From the NCBI GenBank assembly GCA_035578905.1, contig JAQJVL010001104.1, positions 124,001 through 188,000 of the forward strand: a stretch of DNA of 64,000 nucleotides, in the 5' to 3' direction. Source of the stretch: Stictocephala bisonia. Taxonomy: Eukaryota > Arthropoda > Insecta > Hemiptera > Membracidae. Under the pieces are notes generated by a model, which saw nothing but the letters and a program-made list of their open reading frames with translations, made no database searches and was not told where the DNA came from. Each line of letters opens with the position of its first letter. Positions within the stretch are counted from its first letter, which is position 1. This document shows positions 11,520-22,445 of the stretch, one piece after another. The translations under genes and the position numbers were made by a program.

Positions 11520-11614
11520 CTTTTTTTAACTTGAAGACACTGCTCTCAAGATGCTCCCCGTCATTGAGAAGGAATGTTCTCACTACTGGTTCTGCCATCT
11601 CCGTTTTAGATGAA
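11520..11614 (-). CDS. AGL: Glycogen debranching enzyme, exon 2
   Basis: 95-nt exon encoding SSKTEMAEPVVRTFLLNDGE and then HLESSVFKLKK plus a split Gly. The R-T-F-L-L-N-(D/E)-x-E-x-L-E pattern is the start of the conserved N-terminus of debranching enzymes. The Met at 11,596-11,598 could be an initiator. However, the reading frame is open upstream to a good acceptor (TTTCAG at 11,615-11,620), and the exon is entered with one base, so an upstream coding exon is likely. The only phase-compatible candidate seen is at 30,518-30,666. Confidence 0.9.
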
Positions 11615-12879
11615 CTGAAAGGATAAGATTATTGTAAGCATGAAACATGGTGCTGAGCCAGCAATAAGATCCTAATTTAAGCTTTAAACTATAGAGCTAA
11701 CTTTATATACCAATCAACCAAATATTAAAACTAGTCTGTAAATAATTATAAACAATTCTAGGAACAAAATTAATTAAACTTACTTTTAGAATAGACAGAA
11801 TAAAGAACACGAGTTTTGCTTAATTTATTAACATTATTTAGTTTAAAAACTGGCATGCTGAATTTACATGTTATATTAATGTGCATCTTTTTATATACTT
11901 CTTTATTTCATTACTACCTGAAAAAATAATATATAACATTATTTTAGTAAAAACATCCTCATTATTAGATAAATCATTACAATTTAAAATAAATATAACC
12001 CAGTATAAAAAAATTTGTATATGATCAATCAATGAACGAGTCTAAAAAAATTTTGAAAAAGTAATAGACTAAACTAATTTTGATACTTCCTCCTTACACC
12101 AGTTGACCAACTTTGCTTATTGACATATTTAATCAAATCTTACACCTTATACATGTGAACAATCTTACAAACGTGAACATAATTCAATTTCACGTCTTTA
12201 TTCCATAGATTGTGATGGTAAATGTGACATAAGAAAGAATGTATAATCAACAATAATTTTCAACCTTTCAATATCTGTTGAGATCATAAAGTGTTGGTTA
12301 ATATTAAAATAAGCAAAAGATTCATTCAATATTGTTCAATTTTGGCAAAATTGTCAGATTTTATGCTTACAAATATCATATTTCAGATAGATCTAAATAT
12401 TACACAGCAATTTCAACTGTAGATGTATCCACAAGAATGTAATATTTTAACTGGATGAAGTTTTAAATTTAAGGAACTATGAGATGCAAGTGTTAGGATA
12501 TTTTCCAAAGTTGTGCATCATGAGTTACAACATAGGATAGGATTTTTAAAGTTTTAACAACATGATGTTAGTTTCAAGTTTTTAAATGCCCGTCTTCAAG
12601 ATTTTGCATCTATATGGCTAGAATTGGCATGGAACCCGCAGCTTAAATTGCGCTCTATCTCAGTCACTACTCGCCCACTTCATTACTACACATGTTCCCT
12701 TTGTCAGTCATCTTGAAAACGACTGCTATTGACATGACTGCTTTCAGGTTTTCAGTCCAGCATTAGTTTAGCCCTCATCCCTCCCACCTCCCCCCACACA
12801 CATACAGAGTAGTAGGCAAGCAGAATTTAGACTGTGTGACCAATTTTTACCTAATCAGAAAGAGATATCGAGGGAAATT
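11615..12879. other. Intron sequence, nothing recognised
   Basis: AT-rich sequence upstream of AGL exon 2. I see no exon, RNA gene or defined repeat before the compound satellite begins. Confidence 0.5.
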
Positions 12880-13290
12880 ATGAACTGAGCTACAGAATCT
12901 AATATCTATAAAGCCGCATGTGTAACTCACTCACTAACTCACTCACATATACAATTTCTAACCCACTTCCAGATGAGCTGGAAAGTTGAAATTTGGCACA
13001 CTTATAGCTTTTACCGAGCAATCAACGGGAAAATTCCGCAAACTTTTAATTTTTAACCCCCAAAAAAATCAAAATTGTAGACAGGAATTTTGAATTGTGT
13101 GCAGAGTTTTACTTGCGGCTTCATTGTGGGCAAACCATTGGTTGTAGAGCAAATCTGACAGCATACTCCAGATTTGTAATTAAATTTCTTACAATTTTGT
13201 TAGTAATTGTTTTTGTATTTTTTATATTAACTACGCAAAAAATCATTAAATTTCACTTTTTGTTCAAAAAATTCTATTTTTGTTAGGTTT
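12880..13290 (-). repeat. Repeat R, copy 1
   Basis: About 400 bp matching 15,560-15,965 in the same orientation. Shared words include ACTCACTCAC, TTCTAACCCACTTCCAGATG, CAACGGGAAAATTC, AATTTTGAATTGTGTGCAGA and a T-rich end. The reverse complement begins like a family also seen at 28,310-28,560 and 60,130-60,330 (GTGAGTGA followed by a TTTGGCTTTTATA-like tail). It abuts satellite S, so R plus S plus minisatellite D forms a larger duplicated block. Confidence 0.75.
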
Positions 13291-13464
13291 TACGTATTTT
13301 ATTACAGTACTACGATAATTTAAGAATTTAAAACAGAACACACTTTTTAGATTTATTACTTTGTTACCAAAACTGCTTTGAAATTTGATTTTTCACTTTT
13401 CATAACCTAGAAAACATTCAAAATGGCTGTCAGAAACTGCTGACACTTTTGCAGAGTTAAGGTT

Positions 13465-14027
13465 GTTGGTATTGGTATTGGTACACAAGTACCAAGGTAC
13501 ACATTATTGGTACACAAGCGTTTTTAAACCAAAGGCTGCACAGTAAAAATGTAGTAAACGTTACATCTTACACACTAAGTCTTCCTCGCAATCATGCAGG
13601 TCGGGGAATCGTCATCTTCCTTCCCAAGCTGGGGAATTTCTGTTTGAGTGAGCTATTGTTTAAAATAACTAATGTCACTTATCCTGCTCGGATTAGTGCT
13701 CACACAATATTCCACCTTTCGTGAACTGTCACTGTTTAATAATGTTACTTTCACCTTAGGTTGAAGATACACTTATTGGACCCACTGGACTGATACTGAG
13801 AGATGTCTATGTTAACCCACCCGCCCACCCATACACGTACAGTGATAGTACCCACCCGCCCACCCAAACACGTACAGTGATAGTACCCACCCGCCCACCC
13901 ATACACGTACAGTGATAGTTACCCACCCGCCCACCCATACAAGTACAGTGATAGTTACCCACCCGCCCACCCATACACGTACAATGATAGTTACCCACCC
14001 GCCTACCCATACAAGTACAGTGATAGT
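13465..14027. mobile_element. Insertion in satellite S that ends with the 36-bp minisatellite
   Basis: Other S units read from AGGTTTTTGTTTTACTGAAG without a break. Here the unit stops at AAGGTT (about 13,464) and resumes at TTTATTTTACTGACG (about 14,026). The inserted DNA starts with GGTAT/GGTAC repeats (partly palindromic, GGTACACAAGTACC) and finishes flush with the minisatellite. I see no terminal inverted repeats and no clear target duplication, so the class is unknown. Confidence 0.5.
13815..14027 (+). repeat. G-quadruplex minisatellite, locus 2
   Basis: Six units with GTAC(A)GTGATAG words 35 or 36 bp apart (13,838; 13,873; 13,908; 13,944; 13,980; 14,016). Each unit is a near-constant CATACACGTACAGTGATAGT block followed by CCCACCCGCCCACCC. 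The complementary strand of that tract, GGGTGGGCGGGTGGG, has four G3 runs with single-base loops, the tightest canonical G-quadruplex pattern. Confidence 0.93.
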
Positions 14028-15304
14028 TTATTTTACTGACGCTGTATTATTTAATTTAGATAGAATCTAACGAAATATTCAGATTGAAAATTAAATTATG
14101 TACAAAAATGTCATTTACATTTTTGTGGTACAAACTATGGTATCCTCACAAAAAATCAGTAAAGTTGAGTTTTGTTGAAAACATGTGATTTGTTTGGAAG
14201 AGTTCCTCCCATTTAAGCATGATTACAATACGCTAGAAACTTAATCCTTACACACTATTTACCTTCACTTTTATGTCAAGAAAAATGCTATACAATTAGA
14301 TTTTGACTTTTCTTAACCCAGAAAAAATTTAAAATGGCTGACGAGAAACTGCTGAAGTTTTTATTTCACTGACACTGTTATATTTACTTTCGATATAATA
14401 AAACGAAATTTTCAAATTAACAGTAATATTCTGTACAAAAAGTTCCATATACATTTTTATGGTACATAATATAGTTTCTTTACAAAAAGTCGGTAAATTT
14501 GAGTTTTGTCAAAAACATATGATTGTTTTGAAATAATTCCTCCCATTTCAATAAGATTAAAAGAAGCCATAAACTTAAAACCCTACATAATATTTACCTT
14601 CACTTTTCTGTTGTCAAAAATGATATAATATTTTATTTGCCAATTTCATAACCTAGACAAAATTCAAAATGACTGACGAGAAAGTGCTAACCTGTTTGCA
14701 CAGCTGAGGTTTTTGTTTTACTGAAGCTGTAATGTTTAGTTAAGATAACATAAAATGAAATATTTATATTGAAAATTAAATTGTGTAAACAAATTTTAAC
14801 ATACTTTTTGTAATATATTATTCTACCGTTTCCATACAAAAAAATAAGTGAAGTTGAAATTTGTCAATAACACGTAATTTTATAGAATAGTTCCTCCCAT
14901 TTAAGTATGAATAAAATAAGTTGGAAAGTATAAACCTTACAGAATATTCAACTATTCTTATATTTGATATTTCACCTTTCAAAACAAACAAAACTTCAAA
15001 ATATTTATATAAAATGCTCTCTTTATATACTGTTGAGGTATTGTTTTTCTGTAGTTGCAATATTTCGTTTAGAAAACATCAAATGACGTGGTTTAATTCA
15101 CAATAACATTTACTACTAGAATGTTTATATACTTCTATGCTGTATATACAACAGTTTCCTCACAAAAAGTTGGTTAAGTTGAGATTTTTGTAAAAAATTT
15201 GTTTTTTTGAATATATCCTCCCATTTAAGCATGATTAAAACCAGCTTGAAACTTAAAACCTTGCACACTATTTACGTTTACCACTTTGTTGACCAGCTAA
15301 CCAC

Positions 15305-15465
15305 TTATTATTATCTTGGATAGACCCCCTCCCCCCACTGGTAATCATGTTGGGAGCCCCCTGTGATCAACTTGGGGGTAATCACCCGTAATCATCTTGG
15401 GTAGTCCCCATAGTCAACTTGACTAGCGTTCCATGATCAACTTAGGTAGCTACCCCGTCTATTAC
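15305..15465 (+). repeat. GATCAACTTGGGTAGCC-type minisatellite D, copy 1
   Basis: Short run of degenerate units around GATCAACTTGGGTAGCCCCC, matching the much longer array at 17,095-18,290. It separates two halves of the S satellite and is followed by repeat R copy 2. Confidence 0.7.
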
Positions 15466-15559
15466 AGAGTTTTTTTTTATTATTTGCCCAAATGACTTAC
15501 ATTGAACAAAACCAAAGTTATTAACCAATCTTTTGTTAATACATTTACAGTATTTTGTT

Positions 15560-15965
15560 TAGTCCAGAACCAAAACTCTGACTCACTCACGAATACAAAT
15601 TCTAACCCACTTCCAGATGAGCTAGAAATTTAAAATTTGGTACACTTGTAGACTTTACCAAAAAACCAACGGGAAAATTCTGAAAATTTTAAATTTTTAA
15701 CCCCCCCAAAAAAATCAAAATGACAGACGGGAATTTTGAATTGTGTGCAGAGGCTTACTTATGGCTTGATTGTGGGAAAACTGTTGGTTGAAGAGCAAAT
15801 CTGACAACATACTACAAATTTGTAATTAAATGTCCTACAAATTTGTTTAGGTATAATTTTTTCGTATTTTTGATAATAACTGTGCCAAAATTCGTTAAAT
15901 TTCATTTTTTGTTCAAAAATTACATTTTTGTTAGGTTTTTGTATTGTATTTTGTATTATAGGAGC
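15560..15965 (-). repeat. Repeat R, copy 2
   Basis: Second copy of the 12,880-13,290 sequence, again followed directly by satellite S units. The shared order R then S then D supports a tandem segmental duplication of a compound block about 2.7 kb long. Confidence 0.75.
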
Positions 15966-17019
15966 TGAAACTTTACAATATTTACTTTAACTCCTCTGTT
16001 ATCAAAACTCCTATAACATTTTATTTTTTATTGTTAATAACCTAGAAAATCGCTGACATGAAAACGCTGACGTGTTTGCACAATATAGGCTTTTGTTTTA
16101 CTTAAGCTGTAATTTTTAGTTTATATAACACCCAATGAAATATTTTAATTAACAATTAAATTTTGTACAAAAAGTGTCATATGTATTATTGTGGCATGTA
16201 CTACAGTTTCTTCACAAAAAGTCAGTAAATTTGAGTTTTGTCATAAACATGTGATTTTTTTGGAACAGTTCCTCCCATTTAAGCATAATTTAAAGGAGCA
16301 AAACCCCTGCACTCTATTTTCCTTTACTACTTTGTTATCAAACTGCTATAAACTTTGATTTTTCATTTTTTATAACATAGAAAAAATTCAAAATGGCTGA
16401 CATGAGAACGCTGATGTGTTTGCACAATATAGGCTTTTGTTTTACTGAAGCTGTAACATTAAGTTTAGACAGCATTTAATGAAATATTCAAATTAACAAT
16501 TAAATTCTGTAAAAAAGTATTATGTACATTTTTGTGGTACATACTATAGTTTTCTCATAAAAAATTTGGTAAAGTTAAGTTTTGGCGGAAACATGTGATT
16601 TTTTTGGAAGAGTTCCTATTTAAGCATAATTAAAGCCAGAAACTTACAATAATATTTACCTTCACATTTCCTGTTAATAAAATGCTATACAATTAGATTT
16701 TGCACTTTTCATAACCCAAAAAAAATTCTAAATGTTTGACGAGAAAACGCTTATCTGTTTGCACAGTTGAGGTTATTTTAAGAATCTGTAATATTTAGTT
16801 TTGGAAACACCTAATGAAATATTCAAACTAACAATTAAATTCTGTACATAAGATTTCATACACACTTTTGTGGCATATCCTATCATTTCCTCACAAAAAG
16901 TTAATAAAGTTGAGTTTTTGTCAAAAAAATGTGATGTTTTGAATATATACCCCCATTTAAGCATGATTATTACTAGCTGGATTCTTAAAACCTTTTCCAC
17001 TATTTACCTTTGATTTTGG

Positions 17020-17095
17020 GGTTAAGTGTTAGAGAGGACTTTACAGTCCTAACTTCGCCCCTTTAATAAAGGCAATTTTTATTTCATTTAATTAC
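17020..17095 (+). repeat. Retroelement tail-like repeat, copy 1
   Basis: Reads GGTTAAGTGTTAGAGAGGAC, then TTTACAGTCC and an A/T-rich AATAAA-containing end. A related piece is at 18,005-18,100 (GTTAGGCAATAGAGAGGACT, then AGTCCCAACC, then AAAATAAA). The two are probably 3' ends of one SINE or LINE family. Confidence 0.45.
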
Positions 17096-18290
17096 CTTGA
17101 CCTCTCCGTTTACCTGCCCCTTTGATCAACTTTGGTAGCATCCTGTCATCAACTTAGGCAACCCCCCGTGGTGACCTTGGTTAGCCCCTATGATCAACTG
17201 ATCAACTTGGATTAATCATCTTGGGTAGCCCCCTTGATCAATTAAGTTAACCGGCTGTCAACCATTTAGGTAGCACCCCATGATAATATTTTATAGTCCT
17301 CTGTGATCCACTTTATGGTAATCACCCATAATAATATTGTGTATAATATAATCAAATTGAAAAGCTCCTGGTAATCAACTTAGGTAGCAACCCTTCATCA
17401 ATGTAGGTATTCCCCTTAATCAAGTTCAGCTCACCCCCCTGATCAACCGAGGTAAATCACCCCTGATCATTTCGGGTATCCTCTTCAATTAAAATTAAGC
17501 TGGGGTACATTCCCATTATTAAATGTGATAGCATCCACTATCAACTATGGTAGCACCCTTGATCATCTTGGGTAACACCCGTGCTCTATATGGTTAGCCA
17601 CCTTAATCGACTTGGGTAACCCCCTTGATTACGATGGATTGGAAGCATAATTAACTTGGGTAGTATCCATGATAAGCTGGGATACCCTCCCCCACTATCA
17701 ACTTGGGTAGCCCCCTCCTGATTAACTTGATAAATTTGGGTAACAAACCATTATCATCTTGGGTAGCCCCCGTAATTAATTTGGGTAGCCCATTGAGCTG
17801 AACTTGGGTAGCCCCCCGTGATCAACATAGGAAGTCCTCGTGTTCAACTTAGGTTCAACCCATCATCAACTTAGGTAACCGTCATGATCATTGAACTTGG
17901 TTTTACTTGGTAAAACGTGATTAACTTGGGTAGAATCCGAGATCAAATTAGGTAGCATTCATGATATATTACGGACCGACTATGGAGCCAGGCATCCCTT
18001 CAAGGACCCAGGACAGTAATCTACATAAGGTTAGGCAATAGAGAGGACTGCCCAGTCCCAACCTCGTCTTATAAAATAAAAACTTTTTTTCATTTTATTT
18101 AGTTTCATCTCATGAGAAGCTTGGGTCTTTCCCCTTTCTTATTAATTTTGTTAGCAGGCTTGATCAACTTGGGTAGCATCTGTTAACATCTTGGATACCA
18201 ACCCTGCACAAATTTTATACCATTCATGATCAGTTTAAACAGAAATCAGCTTGGGTTGACATCTGTAATCATCTTAGGTAGCCTTTATGC
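17095..18290 (+). repeat. GATCAACTTGGGTAGCC-type minisatellite D, main array
   Basis: About 1.2 kb of strongly diverged tandem units, roughly 22-26 bp each, around (T/A)GATCAACTTGGGTAGCCC. Units vary in spacer length and point changes, so this is old compared with the 36-bp arrays. It is interrupted near 17,955-18,110 by unrelated sequence with a retroelement tail. Confidence 0.75.
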
Positions 18291-18307
18291 TTACACCGAA
18301 AGAGGGT

Positions 18308-18326
18308 TTGGGGGCAAAGCCCCCAA
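18308..18326. repeat. GC-rich perfect hairpin
   Basis: TTGGGGGC, loop AAA, GCCCCCAA: an 8-bp perfect stem in otherwise AT-rich DNA, followed by GAGCAAAGCGAG. Hairpins of this kind occur near 3' ends of Helitron-like elements, but no element boundaries are visible here. Confidence 0.5.
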
Positions 18327-18429
18327 CGAGCAAAGCGAGTATTATTATAAACGTGCTGACATGGAAAGATATATCAGAAGATATTGGTTAATAGGTCAGG
18401 GTAAAAGATAGGAAAAGGCTCAGAGAAGA

Positions 18430-18610
18430 ATATCTGAAACTACATTTCCGGTGACAATCGCGTCAAGGTACTATCAACAATATTTACAGATGACCAGACG
18501 TTTCGCCCATACTGAGATGTGGTATCCTCAGTGGTTTCTCTGAGACAGAGAAGTCACCGGAAAATGTAGATTCTAGTTATGACACCGGCCGCTTAAGCCT
18601 AAGTTCTAAG
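18430..18610 (+). repeat. Dispersed repeat E, copy 1
   Basis: Homologous in inverted orientation to 40,100-40,265. Shared segments include GCGTCAAGGT, GACCAGACGTTTCGCCCAT, GAT(G)TGG(T/C)ATCCTCAGTGG and TCTAGTTATGACACCGGCC. Both copies contain an internal inverted pair, ACATTTCCGGTGAC with GTCACCGGAAAATGT in this one. Read on the minus strand it gives CACTGAGGAT..GGGCGAAACGTC, a word order common in arthropod repeats. Confidence 0.7.
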
Positions 18611-18967
18611 ATAAGATAATATCTGAGTTCAGATCTAAAGGGTTATCAATAGATTATAATTTAGGTAAAACAGCAGCAATAAAATATAGCAAAAACTTGG
18701 TAGACAGGATTTCTGAATGTGAATAGATATATGATAGTACAGATATTTTATCTATGGGAAGCTCAAAGAGGGAAGAGAATAAGAATAAAAAAGTACAGTG
18801 TCTAGTGATAGTTAACAAAGTGTCAAGGGATAGTGTAACTTGACTTATAGTAGGACAAAGATCAGAGGATTTTAATCAAGAAAGTGGTTTGGACAGGGCA
18901 GATAGTCTCCTCTACTATTTATAAAAGTGTTAGTTCAATTCAAAATCTTTATTGCACATTACGTTTC

Positions 18968-19090
18968 CATTACTACAATAAGCAATATGAACAGGTGCAC
19001 TGTCAAATTAGAATGACACAAGTACAATCAGATGTTAAAAGATATTTAGTAAACTGATGGATTAAAATCAATTATTGTTAAACTAAAGCC
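18968..19090 (+). repeat. Inverted repeat A, left arm
   Basis: 123 bp that recurs almost unchanged in reverse complement at 19,922-20,044. It includes GAACAGGTGCA(C/T)TGTC and GAATGACACAAGTACAATC. The left arm is outside and the right arm inside the TTAA-flanked element. Confidence 0.85.
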
Positions 19091-19751
19091 ATAAAATACA
19101 TAGCATGTTGTGGGATGTTATATTAACCCTTCGCACACGGCAAACGAATATATACCCAGCCTCTACTCTGCCTCAAACGCAGTAAACTAAGATTTCCGAA
19201 ATAAATGTTTCTATCGATAGTATAAATAATAGTTCCTAAAACTTCGCTAGACTGCAGCATCAACTTAGACATGTCTTTGGCCAACTCCCTCAGCCCCTCA
19301 GCCTATCAAAAACGTAAAACGTCTATGAATGAAAAGGGGCGGAGCAGCCAATTACAGCGCACATGGGCACAGCTCCGTCTCCTGCCTTTGCAAACGTGTA
19401 AAACGAAAATACTCCTTCTGTCGCCCCACCCAAGCACATTGTTTTCAACACTTATCGTTCTTTTTCTCTATTTTCTAGTTTTCAATTAATTTGCTGTAGC
19501 TATTGTTATATCATAAATGAAAGATACTGTTATAAAAGTTTCAAATAAAATGTTGAAAATTTTTTATATGTATATACTTTTCATTGTAGTTGAACATCTA
19601 CAATAAAATAGTGTTAAAAGTTGTAATTGTTACTTTAAATATAAATTTATATATTTTTATGTACCTTTATGTTTCTAAAACTTAAAAAAAATTAACTTCA
19701 CATTTCATTAAACATTTTGTTTACATAACTGTTGTACATTTTGGAACTTTT

Positions 19752-19883
19752 AAATTAGTCTATAAAAATCCAAATATTTAAGAAAAATTGAAAAAATCAC
19801 ATTACAAAGCTCGGCACAAGAATCTTTTCCAAAAAACCAAATTCCAAAAACGACCTTAGTTGAAAAAGGTCCCTTTTATATGG
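19752..19883 (+). repeat. Inverted repeat C, left arm
   Basis: About 130 bp recurring as reverse complement at 20,249-20,379. It includes AATTAGTCTATAAAAATCC, CACAAGAATCTTTTCC and AACGACCTTAGTTG. The left arm is inside and the right arm outside the TTAA element. Confidence 0.85.
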
Positions 19884-19921
19884 GCTTTTAAGGCTTTAGT
19901 TTAAGGCTATATATATATTAA

Positions 19922-20044
19922 GGCTTTAGTTTAACAATAATTGATTTTAATCCATCAGTTTACTAAATATCTTTTAACATCTGATTGTACTTGTGTCATT
20001 CTAATTTGACAATGCACCTGTTCTTATTGCTTATCGTAGTATTG
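19922..20044 (-). repeat. Inverted repeat A, right arm
   Basis: Reverse complement of 18,968-19,090, 38 bp to the right of arm C (19,752-19,883). Confidence 0.85.
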
Positions 20045-20248
20045 AAAATAGGGTAAATTAATTTCCCTATTTTCCGCATGCGAAGGGTTAAAAAATGTAT
20101 CTTTAAAAAATTTAAACTAATGTGTTGTCATTTATCATCTCATCCATATTATAATTTGTTTTCTGTGGTAGAATTTCCTCATGAAATTTATCTCCTTCAA
20201 GCCAACAGCTTCAGTTGAAAAGTTGGAAAACTTTTGTGCATTCGAACT

Positions 20249-20379
20249 CCCATATAAGAGGGACTTTTCCAACTAAGGTCGTTTTTGGAATTGGAAAAAG
20301 CAAAAGATTCTTGTGCCAAGCTTTGTAATCTGTGTTTTTAAATTTTTCTTAAATATCTGGATTTTTATAGACTAATTTA
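20249..20379 (-). repeat. Inverted repeat C, right arm
   Basis: Reverse complement of 19,752-19,883, lying about 160 bp right of the TTAA element. The order A, C, A', C' along the window is interleaved, not a simple palindrome. Confidence 0.85.
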
Positions 20380-22132
20380 ATTAATGGACCAGTTTCTTCT
20401 AAATTTAGATCCCGTGATTACTCTTATAATATCTTTTTGTGCTTTAAATAATTTTTCAAAGACAGAAGATGCTCCTCATGTTACAAATTTAGTATGCAAA
20501 ATAAACAATTTTGCATTGTTTAATAAATACTGAGAGCCAAACTATTCATTGAAAATTGAAGGAAACTTAATTTTTTTACCAGGCAATAAATATGGCATTT
20601 CAAATTTAAATTTGTTATGCTTAAAATGTTTGAGATTCAACTAAATCCAAGAAATAATTGCCTATTGCGTTATAAGAGTTAGCTTTAAATGTATAATTAG
20701 TCTGATTTAGTTTTTGTTTGATTTAGTAACAGTCCAGCAGAATGAAACCATCCATTCAGCTGATCAAGTTTTTATTAAAGTTACTTCCATATTCAACATA
20801 TTTTTTTCTTGTAATAAGAATATTTGTATATCAACAAACAAAATAAATTGTGACTCTAGCATACTACATGGTGCAGTTCTTAATATAAATTGGAAAATTG
20901 GTTGGTTCAAGAATAGAACCCTATTGAACACCAAAACAAATGTTTTTCCAGTTTGATGTAACTTTGGAAGTTTTCTTGAATAATGGACCACTGTCCTCTA
21001 CCATTTTTAAACATTATTTTAATTAATTAATTATTTGTCCCCTAATTCTTAGTTTAAATAATTTTTAAATAAGCAATTTGTGGTCTACAGAGACCTTAAA
21101 TAAGTCACAATATATACCTGCGATAGAATGCGAGCCATCTAAAGCTACTGAAACTTTATTGACAAAGGAAAGCAATTCTGTTTTTTTTTTTTTTTCTAAA
21201 ACCTAATTTAAAAAAGGTTAAAAAGAAGTATTTTTTACCTTTAATATTATAAATATTTTTATATTTTTTTTAAATAAAAAACTTCTTAATCCTTTAGTTA
21301 TGAGTTTTTTATAGTTCTATCCCACTAGTTATGTGTTAAAACGTAGTTATAAAAATTAAACTTGCATGTACTTTGAACGGTTTTGTCTTATTCTTGATTT
21401 TAAATCAGCTAAATTCACCACTTTATAAGGCTACAAGTTCTAATAAGAGGTTAAAAAATTTGTGTATTTTTCTTGTCTCAAGGGAAGGTACATCAACTAA
21501 TTTTGATCATAAAATTTGAAAATAATCAACTCACCACAAACTGATCTTGCAGAATCACAAAAATGGTTTAAAAACTAACAAACACAGAAAACAAGCGGTA
21601 TCATTCATGAGAAAAACATATTTTCAATGGACTAACAATATCCCTACAAAATGCAATAAAGTAGGTAAAATAGTGCCTTTAAAACAACATGATATAGTAG
21701 ATTGAAACAAAATAATTCTGTTTTCTAAAGCAAACATAAATAAACAATAACAATAAAATAATTTCAATAACAGAGTGATCGTTCAATTATAAACTGAACA
21801 ATAAAGTACCACTGCAGTTAGAAAGCCAAACTCTACCTATTACAAATAAAGGATCAATATCAAAGCTTGTCAAAGGTATTAGGCCTAAGTATAAGGATCA
21901 AATTGTGAGTAAAGAGTTCAATCATTCTAGACTTCAAGCATATGTAAAAACAAATCTTCAGACTGTAAAACAAATTAAATGAAAAGCACCTTTAATAAAT
22001 TATAGTTGAATGATGATGAAGTGGACTGTGTAGAATCGGAACAGGAACTAGATTCAACTAAGTATTAAATCATTAAGATCATCAATGGGTGACCTTAGAC
22101 CTTAGAAACTTGGATGGAATACCTTATCTATA
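20380..22132. other. Intronic or intergenic sequence, no feature seen
   Basis: AT-rich with a T-run near 21,181-21,195. A pair of overlapping ORFs near 20,714-20,991 has no recognisable domain and looks like chance. Confidence 0.5.
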
Positions 22133-22175
22133 TTCTTATCGATAAGGTCTTGTACTTAGACCTTATCGATAAGAA
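22133..22175. repeat. Perfect 18-bp-stem hairpin with TATCGATA cores
   Basis: TTCTTATCGATAAGGTCT (22,133-22,150), a 7-base spacer, then its exact reverse complement (22,158-22,175). Each arm itself contains the palindrome CTTATCGATAAG. It lies 270 bp left of the large minisatellite. TATCGATA is also the core of the insect DRE promoter motif, but nothing else indicates a promoter. Confidence 0.85.
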
Positions 22176-22445
22176 GTCCCTATCCATTTCCCACATTTCT
22201 TGAACACTGCTTTCACTTGTGCTAAGTGCTTGCATGCAAGTAAGTCAAAGTTTAATTAAAATGAGTACCGTAGCTAATTCTTTATACAACAGGAGGATAA
22301 AAAAAAGTATACAGTTAATAGCCAAGTAGCTGTTCATGGTTAAAGAAAAAAGATGATTTTCAGTTTAAGGAATATGAAGCTTTCATAATTGTTTAATTAA
22401 TTAATTTTTAATGTATTGCTTTAATGTACCAAGTAATAATATCTT

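Larger units (their letters stand above)
13300..17020. repeat. Degenerate ~340-bp satellite S
   Basis: A diverged tandem repeat. The anchor TTCCTCCCATTTAAGCAT or close variants falls at about 14,203, 14,537, 14,891, 15,216, 16,269, 16,614 and 16,949. Adjacent spacings are roughly 325-355 bp. Each unit also carries AAAATTCAAAATGGCTGACG, then GCTGAcgTGTTTGCACA and TTTTGTTTTACTGAAGCTGT-like segments. The array is interrupted by a ~560-bp insert carrying a 36-bp minisatellite (13,465-14,027) and by a D/R segment at 15,300-15,965. Confidence 0.8.
19127..20087. mobile_element. piggyBac-type TTAA element with CCCTTCGCA termini
   Basis: 961 bp flanked by TTAA at 19,123-19,126 and 20,088-20,091. The ends are CCCTTCGCACACGGCAAA and, as reverse complement on the right, CCCTTCGCATGCGGAAAA, inverted repeats with a CCC start typical of piggyBac-superfamily termini. 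It encodes no transposase; the longest ORF is about 72 codons without a recognisable domain. It contains one arm of each of two inverted repeats whose partner arms lie just outside it. Confidence 0.8.
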
